This document shows positions 36,585-44,273 of a stretch of 48,239 nt of DNA, in pieces. A model generated the notes under the pieces. It was not told the origin of the DNA. It did no database searches and worked only from the letters and a program-made list of their open reading frames with translations. The first letter of the stretch is position 1; every line of letters starts with the position of its first letter. This stretch comes from Acidobacteriota bacterium (GTDB lineage: Bacteria > Actinomycetota > Thermoleophilia > Gaiellales > Gaiellaceae), in the NCBI GenBank assembly GCA_028876365.1, contig JAGWRZ010000059.1, positions 1 through 48,239 of the forward strand, read 5' to 3'. The position numbers were made by a program, and so were the translations under genes.

Positions 36585-39500
36585 AGATCTCGTACTTCTC
36601 ACCGCTGCCGCCGTCCACGTCGGGAATCGCCGACTACTCGGCGCTGCTCCTGCCGGCGCTCGAGCGTCTCGTCGAGGTGGAGGTTGTGCGGCCCGGGCGC
36701 ACGCGTCCCGTCGCGGACGCGGACGTCGCGCTGTACCACGTCGGAAACGACCCCGACGCGCACGGGTGGATCGTCGACGCGCTGAAGCGGCGTCCCGGCG
36801 TCGTCGTCCTGCACGACTTCGTCATCCACCATCTCGTCGCCGGCCTGACGATCGGGCGCCATGACGGGCACGCGTACCTCGCCGCGATGGAGCGCGAGGC
36901 GGGCGTGCCCGGACGCCTGCTCGGGTACGGCGTGCTCGAGGGCCGCGTGCCGCCGCTGTGGGAGGTGCGGCCGCAGGAGTTCCCGCTCGCCGGCGAGGTG
37001 CTCGACCGTGCGACGAGCGTCATCGTCCATTCGCGCTACGTCGAGACGCTCGTGCGCGAGCACGGTTACGACGGGCCGCTCCACCGCATCCCGCATCCCG
37101 CGTGGCCCCTGCCGGACATCGCGCCGGAGGAGATCACGGGCGCGCCGCTCGTCGGCAGCTTCGGGCACGTCAACGAGAGCAAGCGCGTGCCGCAGCTGCT
37201 GCACGCGTTCGCGGGGCTGCGGCGGACGCGCCACGACGCGACGCTGCTCCTCGTCGGCTCCGAGTCTCCCGGGTTCGACCTCGCCGGACGGATCGAGCGC
37301 ACCGGCCTCGACGCGACGGGCGTCGTCCGGCGGCCCTACGTCGAAGAGGCGCGGCTCTGGTCGCTGATGGCCGCATGCGACGCGATCGTCCTCCTGCGCG
37401 CGCCGACGATGGGCGAGACGTCGGGTGCGGCGATTCGCGCGCTCTCGCTCGGCAGGCCGCTCGTCGTCAGCGACGTCGGCTGGTTCGCGGAGCTTCCCGA
37501 CGACGTCGCGATCAAGGTCCCCGTCGGCGGAGAGGAGGAGGTGGCCGCGCTGACGGCCGCCCTGCGCCGGCTCTCCGATCCGGAGGCGGCGCGCGCGATG
37601 GGCGAGGCCGCGCGGGCGCTCGTCGCGCGCGAGCACGATGTCGGTCGCGTGGCCGAGCGCTACGCGGCGGCGCTGGAGGCTGCGGCCGGCGGAGACATGG
37701 TCAAGGGGGCCGTGCTCCGTGACATTTCCGTCGCCGCCGCCGACGTCGGTCTCGCAACGGAGCCGCTCGCGGCCGAACTCGTGCGTTCCTCGCTCATCCC
37801 TCACGACGGGTCCGTACGCGTACCTGGTACCGGCCGTCGCCGTTTGCCGACGCTGCCCATCTGGGCATGGCTGGGCGGGCTGTACGCCGCCGCGGCGACG
37901 ATCCAGCTCGCTCTCGCGCTGCGTGTGACCTCGCCGTGGATCATGGTCGACGAGATCGTCTACTCCGACATGGCGCGGAGCTTCGCGCAGACGGGCCGCT
38001 TCCTCGTCCGCGGCGTGCACGCGAACTACGGCGTCGTCTACCCGCTTCTGCTCGCGCCCGTCTACCGCGCGATCGGGCCCATGGCGGACGTCTACCGCTG
38101 GTCGCAGGTGGTGAACGCGCTCGTCATCTGCACCGCGGTCGTCCCGGCATACCTCCTCGCCCGCCGCGTCGTGCGGCCCGGGGCGGCGCTCGTCGCCGCA
38201 GCGCTCGCCGTCGCCATCCCGTCGACCGCCTACGCCGGGACGCTCATGACGGAGAACGTCTTCTACCCGGTGTTCCTCTGGCTCGCGCTCGCGCTCGTGC
38301 ACGCGCTCGAGCGGCCGACGCGCACCCGGCAGGCGCTCCTCCTCGCGGCATGCGCGCTCGCATTCGTCACGCGCGCGCAGACGGTCGCGATCGTCGTCGC
38401 CGTCCTCTGCGCGCCGGTCGTCCTCGCCTGGATCGAGCGCGGCCGCCCGCAGCGCCTCAAGGCATGGGCGCCGCTCTACGGGGCCGTCGCGGCCGCCGCC
38501 CTCGCGGTCGTCATCGTCGAGGCTGCGCGCGGCCGCTCGCCGGCCGGGATCCTCGGCAACTACAGCGTCACCTCGAACGGCGGCTACCGGCCGTGGCCGG
38601 CGATCCAGTGGCTCGTCTTCCACCTCGCCGAGCTCGACCTCGCCGTCTTCGTCCTGCCGTTCGCCGCACTCCTCGTGCTCGTCGCGAACGCACGCCACCT
38701 CGACCGCCGGCTACGCGTGTACGCCGCCGCATCGGCGTCCCTCTCCGTGTGGCTCGCCCTCGAGGTCGCCGTCTTCGCCTCGCGCTACTCGCAGCGGATC
38801 GAGGAGCGGAACCTCTTCTATCTCATGCCGCTGCTCGTGATCGCGCTCCTCGCGTGGATCGAGCGCGGCCAGCCCCTGCCGCCGCGCGCGTCGATCGCCG
38901 CCGCGGGAGTGGCCGCCGCGCTGCCCGGAGCGATCCCCTTCGCGCACCTCTTCAACATCACCGCGCAGTCCGACACGATCGGGCTCCAGCCGTGGTGGTT
39001 CCTCGGCAACACGTGGACGGGCCGTCCCGGCGTCGGCGCGGTCGCCGTCCTTCTCGCGCTCGCGCTCGCGGCGTCCTTCCTCTGGCTCCCGCGCCGGTAC
39101 GCGCCGGTGCTGCCCGTGCTCGTCGCGACCGGCTTCCTCCTCACGTGGCTGCCGCTCGAGCTGTGGACGCACAGCTTCCCCCGGCTCGCGTCCAGCGCAT
39201 ACGCGCAGGGCTCCGGGAAGAAGGACAAGAGCTGGATCGACGACGCGGTCGGGCGGAACGCGCACGTCGGGATCATCTTCGCCGGCGGGAACGACCTCTC
39301 GGTGCTCGAGAACGAGTTCTGGAACCGCAGCGTCGACCGTGTGTACGGCCTCGGGGCACGCATGGCCGGCGACATGCCGGAGATCCAGACGAGCGTCGAT
39401 CCGACGACGGGCGACCTTCGCGGGGTCACCGATCCGTACATTCTCGCCCCGAGCTCGGTGCAGCTCGTCGGCAGGCCCGTCGCGACCGATCCCGAGAAGC

Positions 39501-39904
39501 AGCTCGTCCTCTACCGCGTCGCGCAGCCGGTGCGGATCACGACGCACGTCACCGGCCTCTACCCCGCGAACCCGGGCCAGGAGCCGTGGTCGCACGGCCA
39601 CGTGTCCTGGGTGCGCTCGCAGTGCACGGGAGGCACGCTCGCGGTGAAGGTCTCGAGCGATGCGAACCTGTTCAAGGGAACGACGTCGACGATCGCGATC
39701 TCCGGCTCGACGAGGCCGCGCACGCTCACGATCGCGCCGACCGCCGTCGACCGGCTCGTCACCCTGCGCCTGACGCCCGCGAACGGCGTCTGCCGCGTCG
39801 ACTTCGCGGTGGCGCCGACGCGCGTGCCGGCGCGGTACCTGCCCGGGAACCACGACACGCGCCCGCTCGGGCTCCACTTCGCGCGCTTCGTCTACCGGCC
39901 GTGA
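36581..39904 (+). CDS. Fusion: GT4 glycosyltransferase + GT-C-like membrane glycosyltransferase
   Basis: A 1107-residue protein in one uninterrupted frame. Residues 1 to about 370 are a GT4 domain (ISYFSPLPPSTSGIADYS, VVVLHDFVIHHL, SFGHVNESKRVPQLL, and GETSGAAIRALSLGRPLVVSDVGWF, where the second EX7E glutamate is Ala). Residues about 420-860 are polytopic, with PWIMVDEIVYSDMARSF in the first outer loop (acidic GT-C residues) and EERNLFYLMPLL; about 860-1107 are a soluble extracytoplasmic domain. The C-terminal two thirds are paralogous to the gene at 44236. The linker near 373 contains an in-frame ATG (37697) preceded by GGCGGAG, so the membrane half could also be made alone. GT4 works inside and GT-C outside, so the fusion may coordinate two steps of one pathway. 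Confidence 0.78.
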   Translation: MKISYFSPLPPSTSGIADYSALLLPALERLVEVEVVRPGRTRPVADADVALYHVGNDPDAHGWIVDALKRRPGVVVLHDFVIHHLVAGLTIGRHDGHAYLAAMEREAGVPGRLLGYGVLEGRVPPLWEVRPQEFPLAGEVLDRATSVIVHSRYVETLVREHGYDGPLHRIPHPAWPLPDIAPEEITGAPLVGSFGHVNESKRVPQLLHAFAGLRRTRHDATLLLVGSESPGFDLAGRIERTGLDATGVVRRPYVEEARLWSLMAACDAIVLLRAPTMGETSGAAIRALSLGRPLVVSDVGWFAELPDDVAIKVPVGGEEEVAALTAALRRLSDPEAARAMGEAARALVAREHDVGRVAERYAAALEAAAGGDMVKGAVLRDISVAAADVGLATEPLAAELVRSSLIPHDGSVRVPGTGRRRLPTLPIWAWLGGLYAAAATIQLALALRVTSPWIMVDEIVYSDMARSFAQTGRFLVRGVHANYGVVYPLLLAPVYRAIGPMADVYRWSQVVNALVICTAVVPAYLLARRVVRPGAALVAAALAVAIPSTAYAGTLMTENVFYPVFLWLALALVHALERPTRTRQALLLAACALAFVTRAQTVAIVVAVLCAPVVLAWIERGRPQRLKAWAPLYGAVAAAALAVVIVEAARGRSPAGILGNYSVTSNGGYRPWPAIQWLVFHLAELDLAVFVLPFAALLVLVANARHLDRRLRVYAAASASLSVWLALEVAVFASRYSQRIEERNLFYLMPLLVIALLAWIERGQPLPPRASIAAAGVAAALPGAIPFAHLFNITAQSDTIGLQPWWFLGNTWTGRPGVGAVAVLLALALAASFLWLPRRYAPVLPVLVATGFLLTWLPLELWTHSFPRLASSAYAQGSGKKDKSWIDDAVGRNAHVGIIFAGGNDLSVLENEFWNRSVDRVYGLGARMAGDMPEIQTSVDPTTGDLRGVTDPYILAPSSVQLVGRPVATDPEKQLVLYRVAQPVRITTHVTGLYPANPGQEPWSHGHVSWVRSQCTGGTLAVKVSSDANLFKGTTSTIAISGSTRPRTLTIAPTAVDRLVTLRLTPANGVCRVDFAVAPTRVPARYLPGNHDTRPLGLHFARFVYRP

Positions 39905-40944
39905 GGATCGTCGTCGACGTCGCGCCCCTGTCGCACCCGCGCACAGGGGTCGGCAACTACATCCGCGGCTCGCTGCTCGGGATCGCGGAGGCGGGCGGCC
40001 ACGAGCTCGTCGCGTTCGCGCCCGCCTCCGCCGAGGGCCGTCGCGCGATCGCGGCATCGCTCGAAGGAGTCGAGGCGGAACGGGTCCTCCCGGTGATCCC
40101 TGCCGCGCACGCGCTGCGCACGGTGTGGTCGCGCGCTGGATTGCCGCCCGTGGAACGGCTCGTCGGGGCGCTCGACGTGTTCCACTTCGGCGACTGGATG
40201 TATCCGCCGCAGCGCGGCGGCGTCCGCTCGACGATGATCCACGACCTCGTGCCGCTCCACTTCCCCGACTGGGTGCACCGCCGCACGCGGCGCATGCACG
40301 GAGCGAAGTACAGGCACGCGGCCCAGGCGTGCGACGTCGTCATCGTCAACTCCGCGTACACGGGTGACGACGTCGCGAGGACGCTCGGGGTCGACCGCGC
40401 GCGGATCCACGTCGCGCACCCCGGCGTCGATCCCGCGTTCACCCCGGAGGGGCCGCGCGCCGGCGGCGACTACGTGCTCGCGGTCGGCACGCTCGAGCCG
40501 CGCAAGAACGTCGCGAATGCCGTTGCCGCCGCGCAGCGGCTCGGCGTCGAGCTGCGCGTCGCGGGGGCGCGCGGCTGGGGCGGCGTCGACGCCGGCGGCG
40601 CGACGTGGATCCCACATGCCGGCGACGACGAGCTGGCGGCGCTCTACCGGGGCGCGTCCGCGTTCGTCTATCCCTCGCGCTTCGAGGGCTTCGGCATCCC
40701 CGTGCTCGAGGCGATGGCGTGCGGCGCGCCCTGCGTCGTCTCCTCGCATGCGTCTCTCGACGAGGCTTCGGGCGGCGCCGCCGTGCGCGTCGATCCCGAC
40801 GACGTCGGCGCGATCGCGGAAGGAATCGCCCGCGCGCGCGCCGAGCGCGCCGAGCTCGCCCGGCGCGGCCTCGAGCACGTGCGCCGATTCACGTGGCTCG
40901 CGAACGGTCGCGCCCACCTCGCCGCCTGGGAGTCGGCGCGATGA
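39901..40944 (+). CDS. GT4-family glycosyltransferase, tandem paralogue 1
   Basis: A 347-residue GT-B enzyme starting RIVVDVAPLSHPRTGVGNYI, the T-G-V/I-G-x-Y loop of mannosyl/rhamnosyl GT4 enzymes (WbdA/MtfB-like). MIHDLVPLHFPDWV is near 113, LAVGTLEPRKNVANAV near 195, and EX7E is E-GFGIPVL-E near 263, followed by AMACGAPCVV. It is the first of three adjacent related genes; its C-terminal domain is nearly the same as that of the next gene, including at DNA level (40465-40590 against 41430-41555). GTGA and ATGA overlaps on its two sides. Confidence 0.86.
   Translation: MRIVVDVAPLSHPRTGVGNYIRGSLLGIAEAGGHELVAFAPASAEGRRAIAASLEGVEAERVLPVIPAAHALRTVWSRAGLPPVERLVGALDVFHFGDWMYPPQRGGVRSTMIHDLVPLHFPDWVHRRTRRMHGAKYRHAAQACDVVIVNSAYTGDDVARTLGVDRARIHVAHPGVDPAFTPEGPRAGGDYVLAVGTLEPRKNVANAVAAAQRLGVELRVAGARGWGGVDAGGATWIPHAGDDELAALYRGASAFVYPSRFEGFGIPVLEAMACGAPCVVSSHASLDEASGGAAVRVDPDDVGAIAEGIARARAERAELARRGLEHVRRFTWLANGRAHLAAWESAR
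40465..40590 (+). repeat. Direct repeat copy 1 within tandem GT4 genes
   Basis: This 126-bp segment aligns without gaps to 41430-41555 (offset 965). Both encode the block DYVLAVGTLEPRKN to ARGWGGV. Most differences by eye are at synonymous third positions, apart from a cluster at the ANAV/ARAI codons. Confidence 0.7.
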
Positions 40945-41915
40945 AGGTGGCGATCGACGTGACCCCGCTCGACCAGACGCGCGCGGGCACCGCGCGCTAC
41001 CTCGAGTCGCTGCTCCCGCGCGTCGAGCGCGAGGTCGAGGTGCAGCGGCTGCGCGGTTTCGCGCGGGGGAAGGCGGGGACCCTCTGGCTCGACCTCGCGT
41101 GGTACCCGCACGTGCTGCCCCACGGCGCCCGGGGTGCCGACGTCCTGCATTGCCCGACGTATCGCGGCCCGGTTCGCAGCGGCGTGCCGCTCGTCGTCAC
41201 CGTCCACGATCTCGCCGTCTTCCGCCGCCCGGAAGCGTTCCCGCCGTGGACGCGGAACTACAGCCGGCTCGTCGTCCCCCGCGTCGTGCGCGCCGCGCGC
41301 ATCGTCGCCGCCGTCTCGGAGTTCACCGCCTCCGAGCTCGAGACGGTGCTGCGCGTGCCGCGCGAGCGAATCCGCGTCGTTCCGAACGCGGCGGAGGAGG
41401 CGTTCACCGAGAGCGGCCCGCGCGAGCACGGCGACTACGTGCTCGCCGTGGGAACGCTCGAGCCGCGCAAGAACCTCGCGCGCGCGATCGAGGCCGCCCA
41501 GCGCCTCGGCGTCGAGCTCCGCGTCGCGGGCGCCCGCGGATGGGGCGGAGTCGAGGCTTCCGGGCGCGGCGTCTCGTGGGTCGGCTTCGCGAGCGACGGC
41601 GACCTGGCGCGGCTCTATCGCGGCGCGCTCTGCGTCGTCTACCCGTCGCTGTACGAGGGCTTCGGCATCCCGATCCTCGAGGCGATGGCGTGCGGGACGC
41701 CCGTCGTCACCTCGCGCGGCGGCGCCACCGAGGAAGTCGCGGGCGGCGCGGCCGTGCTCGTCGACGCGGAGGACGCGTCGTCGATCGCCGCCGGGATCGA
41801 GCAGGCGATCGCACGACGGGAGGAGCTGCGCCCCGCGGGGCTCCGCCGCGCGCGCGACTACTCGTGGGACGCATCCGCGAAGCTCCTGCTCCGTGCGTAC
41901 GAGGATGCGGCGTGA
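40941..41915 (+). CDS. GT4-family glycosyltransferase, tandem paralogue 2
   Basis: A 324-residue GT-B enzyme starting KVAIDVTPLDQTRAGTARYL. VTVHDLAVFRRPEAFPPW is near 88, LAVGTLEPRKNLARAI near 170, EX7E is E-GFGIPIL-E near 241 and is followed by AMACGTPVVTSRGG. The N-terminal domain differs more from its neighbours than the C-terminal one, as expected if acceptor specificity diverged while the nucleotide-sugar site was kept. It may add the same donor sugar as the preceding enzyme to a different acceptor. ATGA and GTGA overlaps on its two sides. Confidence 0.86.
   Translation: MKVAIDVTPLDQTRAGTARYLESLLPRVEREVEVQRLRGFARGKAGTLWLDLAWYPHVLPHGARGADVLHCPTYRGPVRSGVPLVVTVHDLAVFRRPEAFPPWTRNYSRLVVPRVVRAARIVAAVSEFTASELETVLRVPRERIRVVPNAAEEAFTESGPREHGDYVLAVGTLEPRKNLARAIEAAQRLGVELRVAGARGWGGVEASGRGVSWVGFASDGDLARLYRGALCVVYPSLYEGFGIPILEAMACGTPVVTSRGGATEEVAGGAAVLVDAEDASSIAAGIEQAIARREELRPAGLRRARDYSWDASAKLLLRAYEDAA
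41430..41555 (+). repeat. Direct repeat copy 2 within tandem GT4 genes
   Basis: Second copy of the 126-bp block described at 40465. The homology could support recombination that deletes or fuses the two genes in frame, since 965 nt is not a multiple of three but the copies lie in the same reading register of their own genes. Confidence 0.7.
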
Positions 41916-42895
41916 TCGTCGTCGACGCGGACTTCCTCGGCCGGCGCCGCACCGGCGACGAGACGTACGTGCGAGAGCTTCTGCGCGCGCTTCCGCGCGA
42001 TCTCGACGTGGCTGCCGTCACGCGCCGCCCCGATCTCGTCCCCGGCGGCGTGCGCGCGATCGAGCTCGACGCACGCGTGCAGGAGCTGCGCATGCTGTGG
42101 ACGCTCCCGCGCCTGCTGCGGCGTCTCCATCCGAGCCTCGCCCATTTCGTGCACGCGATTCCGCCGCGGCTGCCGTGCCCGGCCGTGCTCACCGTCCAGG
42201 ATCTCTCGTTCGAGCGCGACCCTGCGACGATGGGGGCGCGCGAGCGCGCGATCTTCAGGCGGGTCGTGCCCTGGTCGGCGCGGCGCGCGGCGCACGTCTT
42301 CGCCATCTCGGAGCGGACGCGCGACGACCTCGTCGAGCTGTACCGCATCCCCGAGGAGATGATCACCGTCACGCCGCTCGCTCCGGCGCCGGAGTTCCGG
42401 CCCGCGGACGGCGGCCACGACGATTATCTCCTCTTCGTCAGCAGCATCGAGCCGCGCAAGGACCCGCTCGCCGCCCTCGCGGCGGCGCGCGCGATGGGGA
42501 TGCGGCTCGTCGCCGTCGGCCCGCAGCGCGACGCGGCGCTCGTCGCGGCGCTCCGCGCGGGCGGCGCGGACGTGCGCGGCTACGTCGCGACGGATGAGCT
42601 CGTGCGCCTCTACCAGCGGGCGGCGTGCCTCGTGCACCCGTCGCTGTACGAGGGCTTCGCGCTCACGCCGGCCGAGGCGATGGCGTGCGGGACGCCGGTC
42701 GTCGCGCGGCCCGATGCCGCGGTGCGGGAGCTCGTCGGCGACGCCGGCGTCCTCACGGACGACCTCGCGGCCGGGATCCGCGAGGCCCTCGAGCGCCGCG
42801 ACGAGCTGCGCACCGCGGGCCTCGAGCGGGCGAGGCGGTACACGTGGAAGGAGACGGCGCGCCTCACCGCCGACGTCTACCGGAGCCTCGCGTGA
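41912..42895 (+). CDS. GT4-family glycosyltransferase, tandem paralogue 3
   Basis: A 327-residue GT-B enzyme starting VVDADFLGRRRTGDETYV, a variant of the T-G-x-G-x-Y loop. LTVQDLSFERDPATM is near 90, LFVSSIEPRKDPLAAL near 173, and EX7E is E-GFALTPA-E near 248, followed by AMACGTPVVAR. It is a more distant member of the same triplet. GTGA overlaps link it to both neighbours. Confidence 0.86.
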   Translation: MIVVDADFLGRRRTGDETYVRELLRALPRDLDVAAVTRRPDLVPGGVRAIELDARVQELRMLWTLPRLLRRLHPSLAHFVHAIPPRLPCPAVLTVQDLSFERDPATMGARERAIFRRVVPWSARRAAHVFAISERTRDDLVELYRIPEEMITVTPLAPAPEFRPADGGHDDYLLFVSSIEPRKDPLAALAAARAMGMRLVAVGPQRDAALVAALRAGGADVRGYVATDELVRLYQRAACLVHPSLYEGFALTPAEAMACGTPVVARPDAAVRELVGDAGVLTDDLAAGIREALERRDELRTAGLERARRYTWKETARLTADVYRSLA

Positions 42896-43659
42896 GGGTC
42901 TCCGCCGTCGTCGTCTCGCACGGCCACGGAGCCGAGCTCGGAGCGTCGCTGCCCGCGCTCGCGCCGCAGGTGGACGAGCTTCTGCTCGTTCTCAATCCCG
43001 TCGCGGGCAGCGAGCCGGAGGAGGTTCCCGAGGGAGTGCGTCTCCTGCGCAACGACCGCGTGCTCTCGTTCGCCGCCAACGCCAACCTGGGGACGGCGCA
43101 CACGCAGCACGAGCTCGTGCTCGTCGCGAACCCGGATGCGATCGCGGCGCCGAACGCCGTCGCCGCCCTGCGCGAGTTCATGGTCTCGCATCCGCGCTGC
43201 GGCGTCGCCGGCCCGAAGATGCTGTACGGCGACGGCACGTGGCAGGCGTCGCGGCGCAGCTTCCCGACGGTCGGCGCGACACTCGTGCGGCGGACGCCGC
43301 TCCGTCTCGCGTTCGATCCGCTCAGATGGCAGCGCCGCCATTACCTCCTCGACGAGCGCCCCGACGAGCCGGTGCAGGCGGACACGATGCTCGGCGCCTT
43401 CCTCCTCATGCGCCGTGCGATGCTCGACGAGATCGGCGGCTGGGACGCCGGCTTCCGGATGTACTGCGAGGACATCGATCTCAACTACCGCGCGGCGAAG
43501 GCGGGATGGGAGCGCTGGTACGTGCCCGCGGCGGTCGTTCGCCACGAGTACGCGGCCGTCATCGACAAGCGCTTCCTCACACGGCACACGCTGTGGCACG
43601 CGCGGGCGATGCTCCGCTTCCTGCGCAAGCATCCCGAGCGGCTCCTCGCGCTGCGATGA
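42892..43659 (+). CDS. GT2 glycosyltransferase, WbbL/rhamnosyltransferase-like
   Basis: A 255-residue GT-A enzyme. VSAVVVSHGHGAEL opens the fold, LVLNPVAGSEP replaces the usual V-D-N-x-S, LVLVANPDAIAAP near 77-89 supplies the P-D metal region, and MLGAFLLMRRAMLDEIGGWDAGFRMYCEDIDLNYR near 163-197 is the WbbL-like acceptor/catalytic block with E-D-x-D. Such enzymes commonly add rhamnose from dTDP-rhamnose or another deoxysugar; no rml genes are in this window. GTGA start and ATGA end couple it to its neighbours. Confidence 0.84.
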   Translation: MRVSAVVVSHGHGAELGASLPALAPQVDELLLVLNPVAGSEPEEVPEGVRLLRNDRVLSFAANANLGTAHTQHELVLVANPDAIAAPNAVAALREFMVSHPRCGVAGPKMLYGDGTWQASRRSFPTVGATLVRRTPLRLAFDPLRWQRRHYLLDERPDEPVQADTMLGAFLLMRRAMLDEIGGWDAGFRMYCEDIDLNYRAAKAGWERWYVPAAVVRHEYAAVIDKRFLTRHTLWHARAMLRFLRKHPERLLALR

Positions 43660-44273
43660 CGCCGCCCCCGTGGCAGAAGTACGCGGGGAAGGCCGAAGGC
43701 TGGAGCGACCGCGCGTACGCGGAGCCCCGCGCCTACCTCGCCCACCGCGCCGACCTCGTTCGGACGCTCGGGCCGCCGCTCCTCCCCGGCGACACCGTCC
43801 TCGACCTCGCGTGCGGCGACGGCGGCCTGGCGGCCTTCCTGCGCGAGCAGCGCTACATCGGCGTCGATGCGAGCGCCGAGATGGTGGCGGCAGGCCGCGC
43901 GCGCGGCCGCGAGATCGTCGACGCCGACCTGAACGCCTATGCACCGCCGGGCCCGGTGGAGGCGACGACGATCTTCCGCGCCATCTACTACGCGGCCGAC
44001 CGCCGCGCCCTGCTCGAGCGGATCGCCGGCTACACGACGCGCAAGGTCGTGTTCGACCTCAACCCGCGCCAGTACCGCCTCGCCGACGTGCGCGCCGATC
44101 TCGAGGCGGCCGGCCTCGACCGGCTCACGACGCATCCCTTCTTCGTCCCGCAGACCCGGGCGCCGCTTCCCGGCCTCGCGCTGCTGGAGCGGAGCGGACC
44201 GGTCGCGCGCGCGATCCTCCGCTTCCGCTTCACGCTCATCTGTGCGGCCTGGTCGAGTACCAGTCGTAGGTGA
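43656..44273 (+). CDS. Class I SAM-dependent methyltransferase
   Basis: A 205-residue protein. VLDLACGDGGLAAFL near 49-63 is SAM motif I, YIGVDASAEMV near 69-79 is the acidic second strand, and IFRAIYYAADRRALLERI near 107-124 corresponds to motifs IV-V; FDLNPRQY follows. It probably O-methylates a sugar hydroxyl or the non-reducing end of the glycan, which in some systems caps chains and sets length; substrate unknown. It is the last gene of the long plus-strand run and overlaps the opposite-strand GT-C gene by 38 nt. Confidence 0.8.
   Translation: MTPPPWQKYAGKAEGWSDRAYAEPRAYLAHRADLVRTLGPPLLPGDTVLDLACGDGGLAAFLREQRYIGVDASAEMVAAGRARGREIVDADLNAYAPPGPVEATTIFRAIYYAADRRALLERIAGYTTRKVVFDLNPRQYRLADVRADLEAAGLDRLTTHPFFVPQTRAPLPGLALLERSGPVARAILRFRFTLICAAWSSTSRR

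Noticed and set aside
37681-37860. Sequencing frameshift or lost stop between GT4 and GT-C halves of the fusion
   Set aside because: The frame is continuous with sensible codon use through the linker, and no stop-adjacent anomaly is visible; kept as a real fusion, with read support still the decisive test.
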